Below are positions 1 through 12,643 of a stretch of 64,000 nt of DNA, piece after piece. The DNA comes from Siphonodentalium dalli (taxonomy: Eukaryota; Mollusca; Scaphopoda; Gadilida; Siphonodentaliidae): positions 52,033,349-52,097,348 of the forward strand of contig CP136062.1 in NCBI GenBank assembly GCA_032622095.1. The letters run 5' to 3'. The notes beneath the pieces were generated by a model. That model saw only the letters and a program-made list of their open reading frames with translations, did not search any database and was not told the DNA's origin. Numbering within the stretch: the first letter of the stretch is position 1; every line of letters begins with the position of its first letter. The translations under genes were made by a program, and so were the position numbers.

Positions 1-1003
1 GTCATATGGTGCGCGTGTTATAATTTAAAATAGTGTTAGTTTGTTAGTTATTTAAAAAACAACCGCAAGGCAGAGCGTGTGATTCAATGTGATTCTATGC
101 GCCATTATACTGCGATTCTGCTATATAGCCAAATGCGCAGAGACAGTATGTTTTTTTTCTTCTTTTTTTTCTTCTTCATTATTTCCTGTATGGACCGCCC
201 TACATCACATAGCACGGGCGTAAGTGAAGACTCTGACAATTTTATGTGCAGAGTTAAATTATTGGGTTCGATAAATGAAATAACTCTGATTGATAATGTA
301 CAGGATATACTTTAATTGTTGGCGATATATGTGAATGGTTTGTACAGAGATAGGCCTATATATGATTACATTCAATAGATTTTTTTGGTTTTATATATTT
401 TTTTGTGGTAATTTCTTTATTTTGTTAAAATTATGTATATACATTTAGTACATGTCATTGTGTTCTTGAGCCGTAAGCCGTCCTGCTCCCGAAGAAATGT
501 CAGAGCGGCAAGCGGGACGAGCATATTTTGGTATATGCCGCTCCTAACTCGTTGAGAGCTATGACCACTTATGGGTCTGTAGTTCCTGCACCCCACCCCA
601 AGCTAGTGCTGGGTCGGGTTTCAAGCCGGATCCCGCTTGGTTGGTGTTGTTAGGTGAATGGAATGTGTATGACATGAGCGCTAGCTTCTGAAAGTGAATT
701 TGTAATTATACGGATGGCGGGTAGTGCATGTTATAGAAATGATTGCGTTTCCCCCCAATTTGTATGGGTTCCCAGGGCGCGGGCGTAAGTGAAATCATCT
801 TCATGTTCTTGTTGTAGTTTATTGGTTGAAAAAATATGTAAGATGGTAGACAATCATGACAATGGTATATGTGAATGTATATATATATACAGTGAATGTT
901 TTTTGTTTTTGTTGTTGATTTTTTTGGGTTGTTTTTAATAGATTTTGTAAAAATATTGAATATATATACACAATTTCTGTAAAGGAAGTGTTGTCAATTA
1001 AGT
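1..1003. other. AT-rich non-coding DNA
   Basis: No convincing gene is seen. A T-rich run lies near 148-178. A GC-richer patch at 475-660 has short self-complementary pieces but no tRNA-like fold that I could recognise. Open frames here are short and look like chance. Confidence 0.6.
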
Positions 1004-1252
1004 AGTGTTAGTTGATTTTGGAGGAGATAATTATTCGACGGCTTATACTACGGCACGACAAGCGTATAATATTGCTGCCCGAGGACATTCATCAGCGCCC
1101 AAGGAGCCGTCTAGGGCGTGAGCCCGATAACCTATGTTTTGATTTTGGTGTTAGTCAATATATAATGGTGTACATGTTGTCAATATTGGCGAATGCCGGT
1201 ATACAATGAGTGTTAGTTAGGTTTGTAGGAGATAATTATTCGATGACTTATA
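1004..1252 (+). repeat. Pair of ~45-bp direct repeats
   Basis: Two copies of a segment beginning AGTGTTAGTT and containing GGAGATAATTATTCGA lie about 205 bp apart (near 1004 and 1209). The DNA between them is open for 65 codons on the plus strand, but nothing in that peptide is recognisable. Confidence 0.6.
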
Positions 1253-1504
1253 CACTCTTATAACTAATGTGTAGAAACGATTACACATGGAATGTGTAAA
1301 CACGATAATACACACATCAATGTGTAGTTTTACATATAACTACATGGACCAAGGGCCATTCTATACATATTGTGTATATTTTGTTACACACAATTGTGTA
1401 AGAACGTAGAGCATGCGCATTGCGGTACTTTCAGGTTCATATCTTCTGCTGCATGACGGCCATATTGTTTAAGAATTTGTTTCCGGAATGCGATCTACAG
1501 AGAT
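1253..1504. other. TGTGTA/TACACA-rich segment
   Basis: Many short inverted copies of TGTGTA and TACACA occur here, for example around 1266-1300 and 1385-1400. The same words recur at 1798-1830 beyond the foldback that follows, so this may be the outer part of that structure. Confidence 0.4.
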
Positions 1505-1792
1505 CGTAGACACCGATTGTAAGTTCAGAATTCCGATTTGTGGGTATAGTATTAATAATATATGAGGATTTGTTTGTTAAAACTTTCATGGCGATTATTG
1601 CCCTTAGACTCTTGTTATGATTGTTGTAATAATACTAATATTATGCAATCACGCCACGACCATTGTTTGTTCATTTGAAACAAAAACTCACACGGTACAG
1701 AACAGTACCACTGTACGCCATGAAAGTTTTAACATATAAATCTGCATATATCTTTAATACTATACCCACTGAACTTACATTTCTTGTCTACG
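1505..1792. repeat. Foldback element (inverted repeat)
   Basis: A left arm at 1505-1593 and a right arm at 1716-1792 are reverse complements over roughly 75-90 bp with mismatches and small gaps. Shared words include CGCCATGAAAGTTTTAACA and AATACTATACCCA. The arms are separated by about 120 bp. No coding capacity; a MITE or foldback remnant is likely. Confidence 0.7.
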
Positions 1793-3005
1793 AACTTTGT
1801 GTGTAAGAACCTACACAAAATGTGTAAGGGATATGTGTTGATTTTATACAATATATGCTGGGTAGCATCACTAAATTCACCCTCTGTGGACCTCACTCTG
1901 CAAATGACAAACACGCTATTTGCAGGCTTGCTTGAGTGATGTGTTAGGCCTATGCTATTTAAAATTAATTCAGGGAGATCAATGCATTAATTTCTATTTC
2001 CACTTAAGCGCAAATGATTTGTGATTAAACGTAAAATATTTGCACTTAAGCGCAAAAATTCATAAGTAATTGTATGTCATAATTTGCAAAGTTCTGTCAA
2101 ATTCTTGTTAAAATATGACTAGATTCATAACGGTGATATTTGGTTAAATTTCATACCGAGTTATGTATAATCAAATTATTGAGGGATCGGGAGGGACTTG
2201 GATCATACGAATGACATATATTCATTGCTCCAATTATCTCTTAACATGAGCAATACAAAATGAAGTCACATTTCTGAACCAGTTCCATACAGCAGAACCT
2301 GACCCAGAAGATATTGGCGAAAACACGTCAAATTTCCTCTTTCAGCTGCCATTTTGACGACCACCTTGGACGGGGAGTTCCAATTTTACCCTAAAAATGT
2401 GGCATTATATCTCTCAGAGTCACACGTACTGAATATGCCTAATTTTAAATCGTATATTTCATGGTGAGATTAATTGCGACATTTATTAAATTATATAATC
2501 ACGAAACGCTCTATAAATTTGGAAAAACCCCTTAAAAGAGGGGTTAAAGTGAAATTTCAGCGTGGCTCCATATATAATATAAAAAAGTATGTGAAGATGT
2601 ACATATGTGCAAAGTTTCATGCTTCATTGCTTTAGTAACAATATGAACAATTACTTTGAAAATTTGACTTAATCTACTCCACTATATCCTATATATTATA
2701 GTGAATAATTATCGTCGTTTGATTTGCACCGAGTGAACTCATACTCCAAATCGTCACATCGACATGACATTGGGAACTCCCATGTTTATTTCTATATTTA
2801 TGTCACGGATTTTGCGAACAAAATTGGTGGCCAGCGCCCCTAGCGTTAATTTACGAATTGCTTATAGATTTGTGTTTTAATCATTAATTTCAAATGAGCT
2901 CATTGGTTTGACCTGAAATAGTTAATTCCGCTATTAGATATTAGTTTGATAACGGTAATCATTGATCGTGGGAAATAGTATATTGGTTTAAAATATGTCT
3001 ATTGA

Positions 3006-3220
3006 TTATTAGTTTTACAATAATGTCTATTAATTTTACAATAAGTTATTAGTTTTACAATAAGTTAATGACGGTTTTAGATATAGGTTTTACAATAAGT
3101 TATTAGTTTTACAATAAGGTCTATTAATTTTACAATAAGTTATTAGTTTTACAATAAGTTAATTACGGTTTTATTTATTAGTTTTACAATGAGTTATTAG
3201 TTTTACAATAAGGTCTATTA
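3006..3220 (+). repeat. Minisatellite TTAGTTTTACAATAAG
   Basis: About eight to ten imperfect copies of TTAGTTTTACAATAAG and the variant TTAATTTTACAATAAG, mixed with AATGTCTA or AAGGTCTA spacers. Copy 2 (13806-14062) is longer by about 42 bp, which indicates slippage since duplication. Confidence 0.85.
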
Positions 3221-3689
3221 GTTTGATAACGGTAATCACTGATCGTGAGAAATCGTCTATCGGTTTGAAATATGTCTATTGATTGAGAAAATATGGCTAT
3301 TGAAACGGAATGAACGTTTACTGAATATGAGCAAAGCTGTATTAATTGTTTGTTATTCGATAATAGTTGAACAATGAATGCTATTAAATTAAAATAGAAA
3401 ATTAATTTTGCATCGGTCAACGTTGATTATGAATCTATATCTGTTAACATGGAATTGTCTCTTATTGAATCAAAGAACGACTATTGGTTTGAAAATGGAG
3501 ACTATTGTTTTGAAATAGATTGTAATTGTTTTCACAAACCACCATTAACTTTTATTTCATGTAATTTCCGACCGAATGGCCGCCCATAGCCTTACATGCA
3601 GTTATATATAGAACACAGACAGATATTCGCAAATATTTGATTCATTGTATCATTTGAGAAGAACGTGTATGAATTTGATGGTAATTGGC

Positions 3690-4800
3690 ACTAAACATAT
3701 TTTTATAAGTTTTTGGTGACCCTCCCGTCCCTATTTCGGACTCAAGCGGTGCCACTTTTGACATCATTAAACCACATACTCTATTATAGAGATGAATATA
3801 TATAAAATTTATGAAAATTGGCGAGTATACAGAATCGGAACAAATTTAGGGCCACCATTACATATCTCTCACTCAAAAGGCATCAATTTGTCGCATTTAA
3901 ACCACACGATTAGATTATTCGTATCACGGAGAAGAATATGTATCAATCAGGTGGAAATCGGCGCTAAACACATTGTTATCAATGTGTGTGTCCCTCTCAC
4001 CCTCTTGGCACCCCTGACTCGAGTTGACTTTATCTTTAAACCACACAATTAGACTCTTGATATCATGGTGACTTATTTGTAAGTTTGGTGCTAATCCGCG
4101 ACTAAACAATTTTTTATCAAATTTAGTGCCCACCCCACCCCACCCCATCTCTCACCAAAGCAGCAGCAATATGACGTCTTTAAAAGCACATGATTAGATT
4201 CCTCATATCATGGATAAGAATGTGTATCAATTTGGAGGAAATTGGCGCTAGAAATATTGTGTATCAATTTTTGGTGCCCCTTTCCCTTTCAGTGAACCCC
4301 TGACTCGAATGACGCCACTTTTGACAGCTTTAAGCCACGCCATAGACACCTCATACCATGGGGATGAATTTGTATAAGTTTCGTGGCAGTCAGCGACTAA
4401 ACAAATTCTTGTCAGATTTAGTACCCATCGATCGACCCCCCCCCCCCCCCAAATCTCTTATCCCAACGACACCAATTTGGCGTTTTTAAATCACACAATA
4501 AGATTCCTTGTATCATGAAGATCTCAGAAGAATGTGCATCAATTTGGTGGAATTCAGCGCTAAAATTATTTTGATCAATTTTGGTGCCCCTCTCCCCTTC
4601 CGGGCATCCCTGACGCGAACGGCGCAACTTTTGACATATTTAAACAACACCATTAGAATCATAATAGTATGGAGATGATTATATAAAAGTTTGGTGGCAA
4701 TCAGCGACAATTTTTTTCTGCCCCTCCCCCTTTTCTGCCCCTGACAACAACGGCGTCACTTTAGAAAATTCTAACCCTCGCCATTATCTTTCTCGTAAAA
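3690..4800 (+). repeat. Diverged tandem array, units about 140-170 bp
   Basis: Recurring words in order are 'CGCTAAACA', 'TCAATTTTTGGTGCCC', 'CCCTGACTCGA', 'TTTAAACCACAC', 'ATTAGATTC' and 'ATCATGGAGA', repeated about seven times with much divergence. Short open frames on both strands are by-products of the repeat. Poly-C at 4436-4450 differs in length from the second block copy. Confidence 0.75.
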
Positions 4801-4860
4801 AGTTACCCCTATTAGACCCCTTTTGTGCCATCTAGGTGGTCCCCTGTGAATTTCTATAGG

Positions 4861-5234
4861 ACACAGACAGACAGACAGACATTCGCAAATACGGTATATA
4901 TAAAGAAGCTAACAATAATTGGAATCCAAACAGAGAAGATTGGCGTGCCTCTCATACGAGAGGGCTTGGTGGTTGGTATGCTGTTAAAATATTCATCTCC
5001 GTCAAAAACCGTCATAAACAGAAGGGATAGTAAGATATATACATACTTTGTTCTTATGCCAATCAGAAATATATATATATATATATATATATATAGGAGA
5101 TAGAGTGGGAAATAGACAGAGACACATGCAGAGTCCCAGATTATCAATCGAGAATATAAGCCGGATTCGATTCCCGGATTTGAACCAAGTCGATTGGAGC
5201 GAGGGAGACAGACAGACAGAGTGAGAGAGGGTGG

Positions 5235-5289
<55 letters not shown>

Positions 5290-5386
5290 AGAGAGGGATG
5301 GACAGAGACCCGAGTCCCAGATTATCAATCGAGATTCCCGGATTTGAACCAAGTCGATTTGTATGTACCGGGACTCGTGAAAGAAC

Positions 5387-5423
<37 letters not shown>

Positions 5424-5473
5424 CGCGAACGAGAGAGAGAGAGCGAGGGAGAGAGAGAGAGAGAGAGGGAGAC

Positions 5474-5504
<31 letters not shown>

Positions 5505-5520
5505 GTTTGAGTGAGAGACA
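4861..5520 (+). repeat. Microsatellites: CAGA, TA and GA tracts
   Basis: (CAGA)n near 4863-4880, (TA)n near 5069-5094, then long (GA)n and (GACA)n tracts at 5195-5515. The segment GATTCCCGGATTTGAACCAA recurs at 5173 and 5334. Long Ser/Leu/Cys-rich or Arg/Glu-rich open frames here are translations of the microsatellites, not genes. Confidence 0.9.
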
Positions 5521-5545
5521 GAGAGTAGTCCAGGAGATATTGGTC

Positions 5546-6084
5546 GACCTCTGCAACCCCCCCCCCCACCAGGACTCAACTTCACCCCACTAATTTTCTT
5601 TCTTAATGTCTCCTCTAATTTTTTTCACTTGTTAAGAAGAAAAAAAAAGTGGCCGCAGAGACTCCAGACAAGATGGCGTCCATCATGGCGGCCATTTTTT
5701 TTATATGCACCAGGTCTCTTTGATCGCCATTATAGTAAAATGATAGCACATTCGGTCTTGTTTTCCGCTCGATTCGTTATGCTAATATAAAACCCTTAAA
5801 AATTAGCCAAAAATCCGACACCAGAATCCAATATGGCGGCCAAGATGGCCGCCGAAATGTGAAAATATGCTATTTTTCTGACATGTTACCACCTTTCGTT
5901 GGTCTCTGTGGGAATATTTTGGCATCTTTGCGTCATGTTATACATGTATCGTATAGAGGAGTCATTCGCGAACACATGAGGACCATAATATACATTCATT
6001 GCGGGATATTTTTGTCCGATATCACGTTTTCCCAAATGCCGGTATAATAGGTCAAAGCCGAATCTATGTTAATAACGTGATGTA
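5546..6084. repeat. Repeat-family fragment, inverted relative at 50190-50310
   Basis: At about 5585-5705 the words GTGGCCGCAGAGACTCCAGA and ATGGCGTCCATCATGGC appear. Their reverse complement, with the same flanking order, lies at 50190-50310. The remainder (5706-6084) is non-coding, with an 'AATATGGCGGCCAAGATGG' word near 5830. Confidence 0.65.
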
Positions 6085-6735
6085 ATGTTTCGAATCAATG
6101 AATGTTATTGCTATTATAACAACACCCATGCATATATATGTGCAGGAGATACTCGAGCTAGGATTCCTCTTATACCTGAGTTGAGGAATATTTACCCAAA
6201 TCCAAGATGGCGGACAAAATGGCCACCAGAAAAATCGCCGAAAATCGCTGATTTTAACATCAGTGAGCATTATTGTCATGACAACTCCACACCTGCTTAC
6301 TATTGTAAGTTGGGAACATTTAGGCGAAGAACTTTCCTTGTACCATTTCCAAATAAAAGTCCCCCAAATCCAAAATGGCGCCCACAATTGCGGACAGATT
6401 TTGAAAAATCACCGAAATTCCCTCATATTCACATCATTGGGCATTATTGTCGAGACAACTCCATCCATGCTTACAGTTGAGTTGGAAATACTGAGGTGAA
6501 GTAATTACCTTACATCTCGTGCAAGAAATGGTTTTCCAAATCGAAGATGGCGGCCAAAATGGCGACCAAAATTTGAAAACACGCCTATATTCCTTTACTT
6601 TCTTAGGATGGGCGTTATTATTTCGCGATTTCTACCCACCATTACATGTTGATATGTATGAATTATTCATTGGGGTTTGGCAAGTGATACTCACAGTCAA
6701 TATGGCGGCCAAACTGGCGGCCAGAAATTGAAAAT
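6085..6735 (+). repeat. Tandem array of ~175-bp units with AAGATGGCGGCC
   Basis: About four diverged units. Each has 'CAAATCCAAGATGGCGG', 'AAAATGG', then 'GGGCATTATTGTC' and 'ACAACTCCA'. Open frames across it are caused by the repeat. Similar words recur in the units at 34430-34940, but in a different array. Confidence 0.7.
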
Positions 6736-7668
6736 AAGCCGATATTATCACATACTAATTTAAACTTTTTGTCATAATATCGATTTGTATAGACGGAACG
6801 GTACATAATATAAGCCATCTATTAGTTCCAATGTAAGTCTTAGCCTTTTGGAAGGATGAAAACCCACAATCGAGTTGTGGCATTTCAAAATCCGTTCTCC
6901 ACTAAGGGCTCATACTGGCCGTAACCGTATATAGGTGCGCCGAATAGTCATATTATGATTTCCAAAAATCAAAACAACAGTACCTGAGCTTATTCTGAAT
7001 TGCCACATTCAGCATTATCTAGACCCGTTTCCATCTCTTCGTCAGATTAATCTGTCTCGCTCACAACAACAGTTTACTACACTTCTTTGTAGAAGGGTCC
7101 CACTAATCGGAATGTTTCAAACAATACATATGTCGGTGTCCAGCTCACGTGTTTGTTTCGAAAGCTTGGAATTCTTAGCGCGCTTCATTCGTGGTATAGC
7201 TTATGGTATAATTCAGATGCTACATATGGGGTATATGCGTCATCTTGTGCGATACACTAGAACGGTGTTCGGTCGATAGCAATAAACTTATTGTCAGCTT
7301 TGGTGACCTAATGGGGATAACAACGTGAACACCTGGTGATCTTCCCAAACATCCACTTCTCAATATATGGTTCATCAATTCACATACTCATCTAATGCAC
7401 TGACGTACCCGGACAACTTCTGTATATGGCATCGAATGTTGAAAGCCCGACATTTGACGGATACATTTCTGCTAAGGCGTAGAAGACCATAATGCATAAT
7501 ATACATAAACTCATTGAACATGATCATAAGAACAAGCTTGTTGGCGTCCAGCAATCGTCTCACCGAACAGATCCAAGCAGATGATAACAATACACACGGT
7601 GCTAGTTTGTGGGTATGTGTCATGATAATGGAAATGAAATTGGACCATGACTGCACCGCCCCTTTTTA
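6736..7668. other. Non-coding stretch, nothing recognised
   Basis: No long open frame, TIR pair or tandem repeat was seen. Short frames around 7375-7700 show no recognisable domain. Confidence 0.5.
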
Positions 7669-8732
7669 TGCCCCCGACTTGAAGTCGGCGGGTATATAGT
7701 CGACGTCTCCGTCCGTACGTCCGTCCGTCCGTCCGTACAAACATTTTGCATTATTGTTCAGCAACCGCTAAGCAGATTTAGCTGATATTTGGTATGGTGA
7801 TAGAGCAGCATGGGGGAACAGCTACATGCATAGCGCAGGTTTCGTCCACCCATTTTCACCAGAGTTATGGCCCTTATTTTACTTAGAAAATTTAATTTTG
7901 TCCGTCCGTACAAACATTTTGCATTATTGTTCAGCAACCGCTGGGCAGATTTAGCTGATATTTGGTATGGTGATAGAGCAGCATGTGGGAACAGCTACAT
8001 GCATAGCGCGGGTTTCGTCCACCAATTTTCACCAGAGTTATGGCCCTTTTTTTACTTAGAAAATTCAATTTTTCTCTTGTTTTTTTTGGTTTCCAGATGA
8101 TAGCGTGAGCTTTGGTGGTACGATTGCAAATCCCGTATTTTTGTGGATCAGTTATATGAAAATACATGTCAAGTGCGAATTTGGGTATGATCTGATAATT
8201 TTTGCCAGAGTAATGGCCCTTTTTTTCAACTTAGAAAATTTGAATTTTGTCCGTCCGTACAAACATTTTGCATTATTCTTCAGCAACCGCTGGGCAGATG
8301 TAGCTGATATTTGGTATGGTGATAGAGTAGCATGGGGGAACAGCTACATGCATAGTGTGGGTTTCGTCCACCCATTTTCACCAGAGTTATGGCCCTTTTT
8401 TAATTAGAAAATTCAATTTTCTCTTGTTTTTTTGGTTTCCAGATGATAGCGTGAGCTTTGGTGGTACGATTGCAAATCCCGTATTTTTGTGGATCAGTTA
8501 TATGAAAATACATGTCAAATACATGTCAATTTGGGTATGATCTGATGATTTTTGCCAGAGTTATGGCCCTCAGAAAATTTGAATTTTCGCTTGTTTTTGG
8601 GTTTCCGGACCGCTTGTTTTGGTGTTTTTAGTCAACATTTCTGTACGAACTTCTTTTGGAATGGTCATATAGACCTCCTCGGATATCCGCAGTTTCATCC
8701 ATGCTTAATCCGAATTGCTACGGTCGGGGGCA
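7669..8732 (+). mobile_element. Short-TIR nonautonomous element with internal repeats
   Basis: The segment is bounded by TGCCCCCGAC at 7669-7678 and its exact reverse complement GTCGGGGGCA at 8723-8732. Just inside the left end is a palindromic GACTTGAAGTC and a CCGT microsatellite. The interior carries repeats of about 160-390 bp containing 'CAAACATTTTGCATTATT', 'GCTGATATTTGGTATGGTGA' and 'CACCAGAGTTATGGCCC', at about 7739, 7909 and 8259. It codes for nothing recognisable. No clear target duplication was found, so the boundaries are tentative. Confidence 0.5.
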
Positions 8733-9941
8733 AATGCCACGCGACAGCGTACCTCTTGTTTTGTTATGTTTTAGATTCAGACAGGATCTCATGTGTGGCT
8801 TTGCTTCCTTGTATGGCTAAGATTGTATGTTCCCATCCGTTTGGAAGCCGTTCTTAAACAACTTGACCAGACGTGTGCCATTAGCTACTGCTGTATAAGC
8901 CCACCAAGACTGGGCTGTAGTCTTAAAGGCGATACCTTTGATAGTAACTGTTGGTTGATATTTCATACTCACGCTGGGTGGTATGGTTCAAGAAAGTACA
9001 AATGCCATCGACAAAAGGGTGAAATGTTCAACGCGAAGAACATCCAGAGGAATGTTACGTTGATGAGCTCTTGCATTTAGTTCAACAAACGTTGGTACAC
9101 CAAGTGATTTCTTGGTATATAATATCACCATTGCGACCATTGGTATTTCCATTATCCCCAAGAATCTTTACATCAATGTCAGTCAATCACAACAATTTAA
9201 CAGTGAAGTGATGAAGCCAATCAGTATATTGACGATTTTCATCGGTTCCAGAGTTTCTCGACACATAGCTAAAATAGCATAATAAGTTTCCTGTCATATC
9301 TGGTCACAATGCTTATTTCACAGTGTTCACAAACTGGTGATTACAACTAATTTAACACTAATGTGTGTCCATTTGAAGAGTCCAGAAATTATCAATAATA
9401 GCCATCAAGGAGAATAGAATTAAGTATTTCCAAGAATTTCAACAGTTAACACCCGTTTTTCTTATTCGCCAAAATTCAAGTAACCGGAGATAACATTCTG
9501 TCAATCGTAAAACTGCGCTTTGATGTTATACAACAGGAATTGCATGCATAAACTAGTTATAGTGGCGGTTATGTGACTTATAGTTACATGTGAATATTCA
9601 TTAGGACTGTTATGTGTAGCTTATTCCAGCCTGAGAGCCTAATTTTAATGAGAACTGATTATACACATGTGTATCCAGGTGATATACACATGTAAAACTT
9701 TATCGTTCTTTTGTATTGACAAGACACAACAGGTGTATCCTCATGTCATGGCTGATTTGTCATCTGTATCAGTTGATAGCACATGCATGTCATGAACATC
9801 TGATTAGAATCAGGGACATTTTCATTGACTTTATAAGCTCTTTGTAACTATACCAGAAATAAACAATTCTGAATGCAAAACATTATGGGCGCAGTGCATG
9901 TTCAGCTGAAGTTAGATTGAGATAAGAATAATATTATTCAT
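8733..9941. other. Non-coding stretch, nothing recognised
   Basis: No domain-bearing frame was seen; the longest frames are under 100 codons without recognisable motifs. A small palindrome ACACATGTGTA lies near 9663. Confidence 0.5.
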
Positions 9942-10065
9942 CATGACCTGAGGTGTGGGGATGGAAAGATCTCACCCCGAGGGGGCAAGATATTTCGGCC
10001 GATTGTCCGGACCCAATAGCTGGTCCCGAAGATGAGATTTTTCTATGCCCACATCCCAGGTCATG
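9942..10065. repeat. Small inverted-repeat element
   Basis: CATGACCTGAGGTGTGGG at 9942 is matched by the inverted CCCACATCCCAGGTCATG ending at 10065 (one internal mismatch). The centre is also partly self-complementary ('GGTCCCGAAGATGAGA' against 'TCTCACCCCGAGGGGG'). It is about 124 bp, non-coding and MITE-like. Confidence 0.55.
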
Positions 10066-10734
10066 GATTATTTTTCTCCCAAACCCAAGGGCCACATACT
10101 AAATGTTTTGTCTTATACCCAATTTTGGCACATTTCAGTAGTTTCATAACGGTACATCAGGGGAGAAATCTGATGTCAAATTTATGATTTTATTTGATGA
10201 TTTTAGAATATACTGGAAAAGCAAAGCACGATACCCACACAAGCTTGGTTAATTGGTTTGAGTGAAATATACATGGTTATTGAACACGACATGGCTATGT
10301 CATCATTGTTCCTAGCATGAATTACAACACATCTAGTTATATATTTAGACTGCCAGTCATTGTTAATTTTCGGAATGACGTGTGGTACCATGACCAATAT
10401 GGTACTAAAGGTGTCCTCTACCTGGACCAATTACCTCGTTTGCAGCTGTTGTCCACAATTATGGGATCTCCAAGAAATCTCGCTCTACTATCAGATGTCA
10501 GATCACTGACAACAATTGAGTCGCTTGCTGGTGAGGTCAGCCCCATTTATGTGGAAACAGTTTTATTTTGATAATGATGATTGGTGATTTCAATTGCCCT
10601 TATACATTTACTTGTTGGCGAATCTGTACCCTGCGTAATTGATCCCCAGAGAATAGCGACACGAGGGGAGAGAGGTACGACTGTTGTCACTCCCGGGCAG
10701 CGCATCGGTGAGTAGGTTGAATGGTTAAATATAG
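10066..10734. other. Non-coding stretch
   Basis: Short frames on both strands (for example 75-84 codons around 10203-10571) have no recognisable features. Confidence 0.45.
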
Positions 10735-10894
10735 AATATCCATACAGTACGTTTGATGAGATACAAGGTTTGTTTTCGCGAGTATGATTCAGCAAATGCC
10801 AAATGGGGAACCAAGCTTTAGCAAGGTCCCCATTTGGGGAATTATATATACGAGTGAAAATAAGCCTTGTATCTCGTTAAACTATATGGGTATT
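10735..10894. repeat. Hairpin / foldback, ~160 bp
   Basis: The left arm (AATATCCATACAG...GAGATACAAGG...CAAATGGGGAACC) is reverse-complementary, with mismatches, to the right arm (GGTCCCCATTTGGGG...CCTTGTATCTCGTT...GGGTATT). The loop is AAGCTTTAGCAA. Non-coding. Confidence 0.65.
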
Positions 10895-10940
10895 ATTTTT
10901 ATCCATTGCCAAATTTTAAATATCATAATGAAATTATATA

Positions 10941-11790
10941 ATTTGATGCCCACAGCATCAATCACATGCTATTAACCATGCATTATTTTACTTTTGTGCA
11001 ATTTTCCCCACATATCTTCTGAACTGATAAAAAACGCTCTTTATTTGTCACATTTTTCCCCCCACCCCCCCCCCCCCCCCCCCACCACTTCATTTGAGGG
11101 ACAAAGACGCTTTTACCCGCAATTTTCCTACATATTTTCTAATGTGATAAGGAACGCTCTTTATTGCGTCCTTAAGACGTCAACAGCATCGATGAAATGA
11201 CACAGTGTGATATAGTTGTCAATAATTTGATGCCCACAGCACCTATCCCATGACATTAACCATGCATTATTTTACATTTGTGCAATTTTCCCCACATATC
11301 TTCTGAACTGATAAAAAACGCTCTTTATTTGTCACATTTTTTTCCCCACCCCCCCCCCCCCCACCACTTCATTTGATGGACAAAGACGCTTTTACCCGCA
11401 ATTTTCCTACATATTTTCTAATGTGATAAGGAACGCTCTTTATTGCGTCCTCAAGACGTCAACAGCATCGATGAAATGACACTGCCACAGTGTGATATAG
11501 TTGTCAATAATTTGATGCCCACAGCACCTATCCCATGACATTAACCATGCATTATTTAACATTTGTGCAATTTTCCCCACATATCTTTTGAACTGACAAG
11601 AAGCGCTCTTTATTGGTTATATAATTTTTGGAAATTCCCCACCCCTTAATCATCTGGGGGTCAAAGGCGTTGTTACCCGCAATTTTTCTACATATTTTCT
11701 AATGTGATAAGGAACGCTCTTTATTGCTCATTTTGCTTCTTTAAGAGTGATTTCAACAGAATCTACGAAATGACACTCCATTTCAGTTTA
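10941..11790 (+). repeat. Three-unit tandem repeat, period 284-285 bp
   Basis: The word ATTTGATGCCCACAGCA starts at 10941, 11225 and 11510. Each unit also has CATTAACCATGCATTATTT or a close relative, TTTTCCCCACATATCTT, a poly-C run that shortens from unit 1 to unit 3, and two copies of a sub-repeat ending in 'ACGCTCTTTATT'. The third unit is the most diverged. Confidence 0.85.
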
Positions 11791-12329
11791 TCGCTGTTTT
11801 TTAAATTTGACGACCCAGATTGCAACCATTTTGGGTACATTATCAATTATTTAGATAAAATAAGTTTCAGTGTCTGAGGTATGATAAGATTCCCTTGGTC
11901 AAATTTTCAATTCTGAGAATCCATCGATTTTCACGAAATTTACATGTTTTTTTCTTCTTTTTGTGTAGGCTAATGTACTTATTCCTGGTAAGAAGCCTTG
12001 TGTTGCAATTTATTTTAAGCTAAAAGCACAAATGCTCTGAACTATATATATATATAATTATGTTTTTGTTTATTTTGAATAAATATTGAAATTATTTTCT
12101 CTATATATATATATGTATTTATGTTTTTGTTTATTTTGAATAAATATTGAAATTATTTTCTCCATTGTCATATTTTGTGGTCCACATGTCATTAATATCT
12201 TTAGAGGGAAGATTATCCACTAAAAGTTGATTAAATAGCTAGATTGAGTGATTAGATTGGACCCCTTTGAATACCTATTAAAATAGCTAGAACAACCACT
12301 CGACGTAGAATAATTTCCCACGAATAGTA
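11791..12329. other. AT-rich DNA with a 43-bp local duplication
   Basis: A segment starting ATGTTTTTGTTTATTTTGAA occurs at about 12060 and again at 12121, joined by a TA tract. Otherwise nothing is recognised. Confidence 0.6.
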
Positions 12330-12643
12330 GTTATCAGATTAACTACCCGCAGGTAGCAAAAATTCCAACCACTCGCAGGTAGTAAATTTAAATACTGGGT
12401 AGTTCATATTCATCCCACTACCTAAAGTAGTTAAAATTTAGCCTACCTTTGGGTAGTTAAAATAGCCCCAAGAGGTAGTTATTTCAACCACTGAAGGTAG
12501 TTATTTTAACTACCAAAGGTATTTAATTTTTTAGCTACCCGCCAGGTAGTAAAATTAACCTCCCAAGGTAGCGGGATGAATACGAACTACCAAAAGTAGT
12601 AAAATTTAACTACTTTTGGGGTTAATTTAGCAACTTTGAATTT
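12330..12643. repeat. Foldback built from GGTAGT/ACTACC words
   Basis: The segment is a long imperfect inverted repeat. For example GGTAGTTCATATTCATCCC near 12400 is answered by the inverted GGGATGAATACGAACTACC near 12573, and the flanking AAAATTTAGCCTACC words are mirrored too. At least a dozen GGTAGTT or AACTACC words occur. It directly abuts the second 3.7-kb block. Confidence 0.75.

Larger units (their letters stand above)
1855..5545 (+). repeat. 3.7-kb dispersed duplication, copy 1
   Basis: This block recurs at 12651-16385 in the same orientation at roughly 98% identity by eye, with small indels and repeat-length changes. Both copies begin abruptly at the same ATGCTGGGTAGCATCAC words, preceded by unrelated DNA, and lose similarity in or just after the GA-rich tract. 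It contains CTTAAG palindromes (near 2006 and 2041), a TTAGTTTTACAATAAG minisatellite, a diverged tandem array and microsatellites. No real gene is seen; the open frames are short and repeat-derived. A third, diverged copy of its 2097-2420 part lies at 49798-50110. Confidence 0.85.

Noticed and set aside
3792-4148. Short frames on both strands in the diverged array (also 14632-14988)
   Set aside because: Conserved only because the whole block is duplicated; composition follows the repeat and no domain is seen.
5002-5585. Long Ser/Leu/Cys-rich and Arg/Glu-rich open frames on both strands
   Set aside because: They are translations of GA, CAGA and TA microsatellites, which stay open in several frames; the same applies at 15887-16429.
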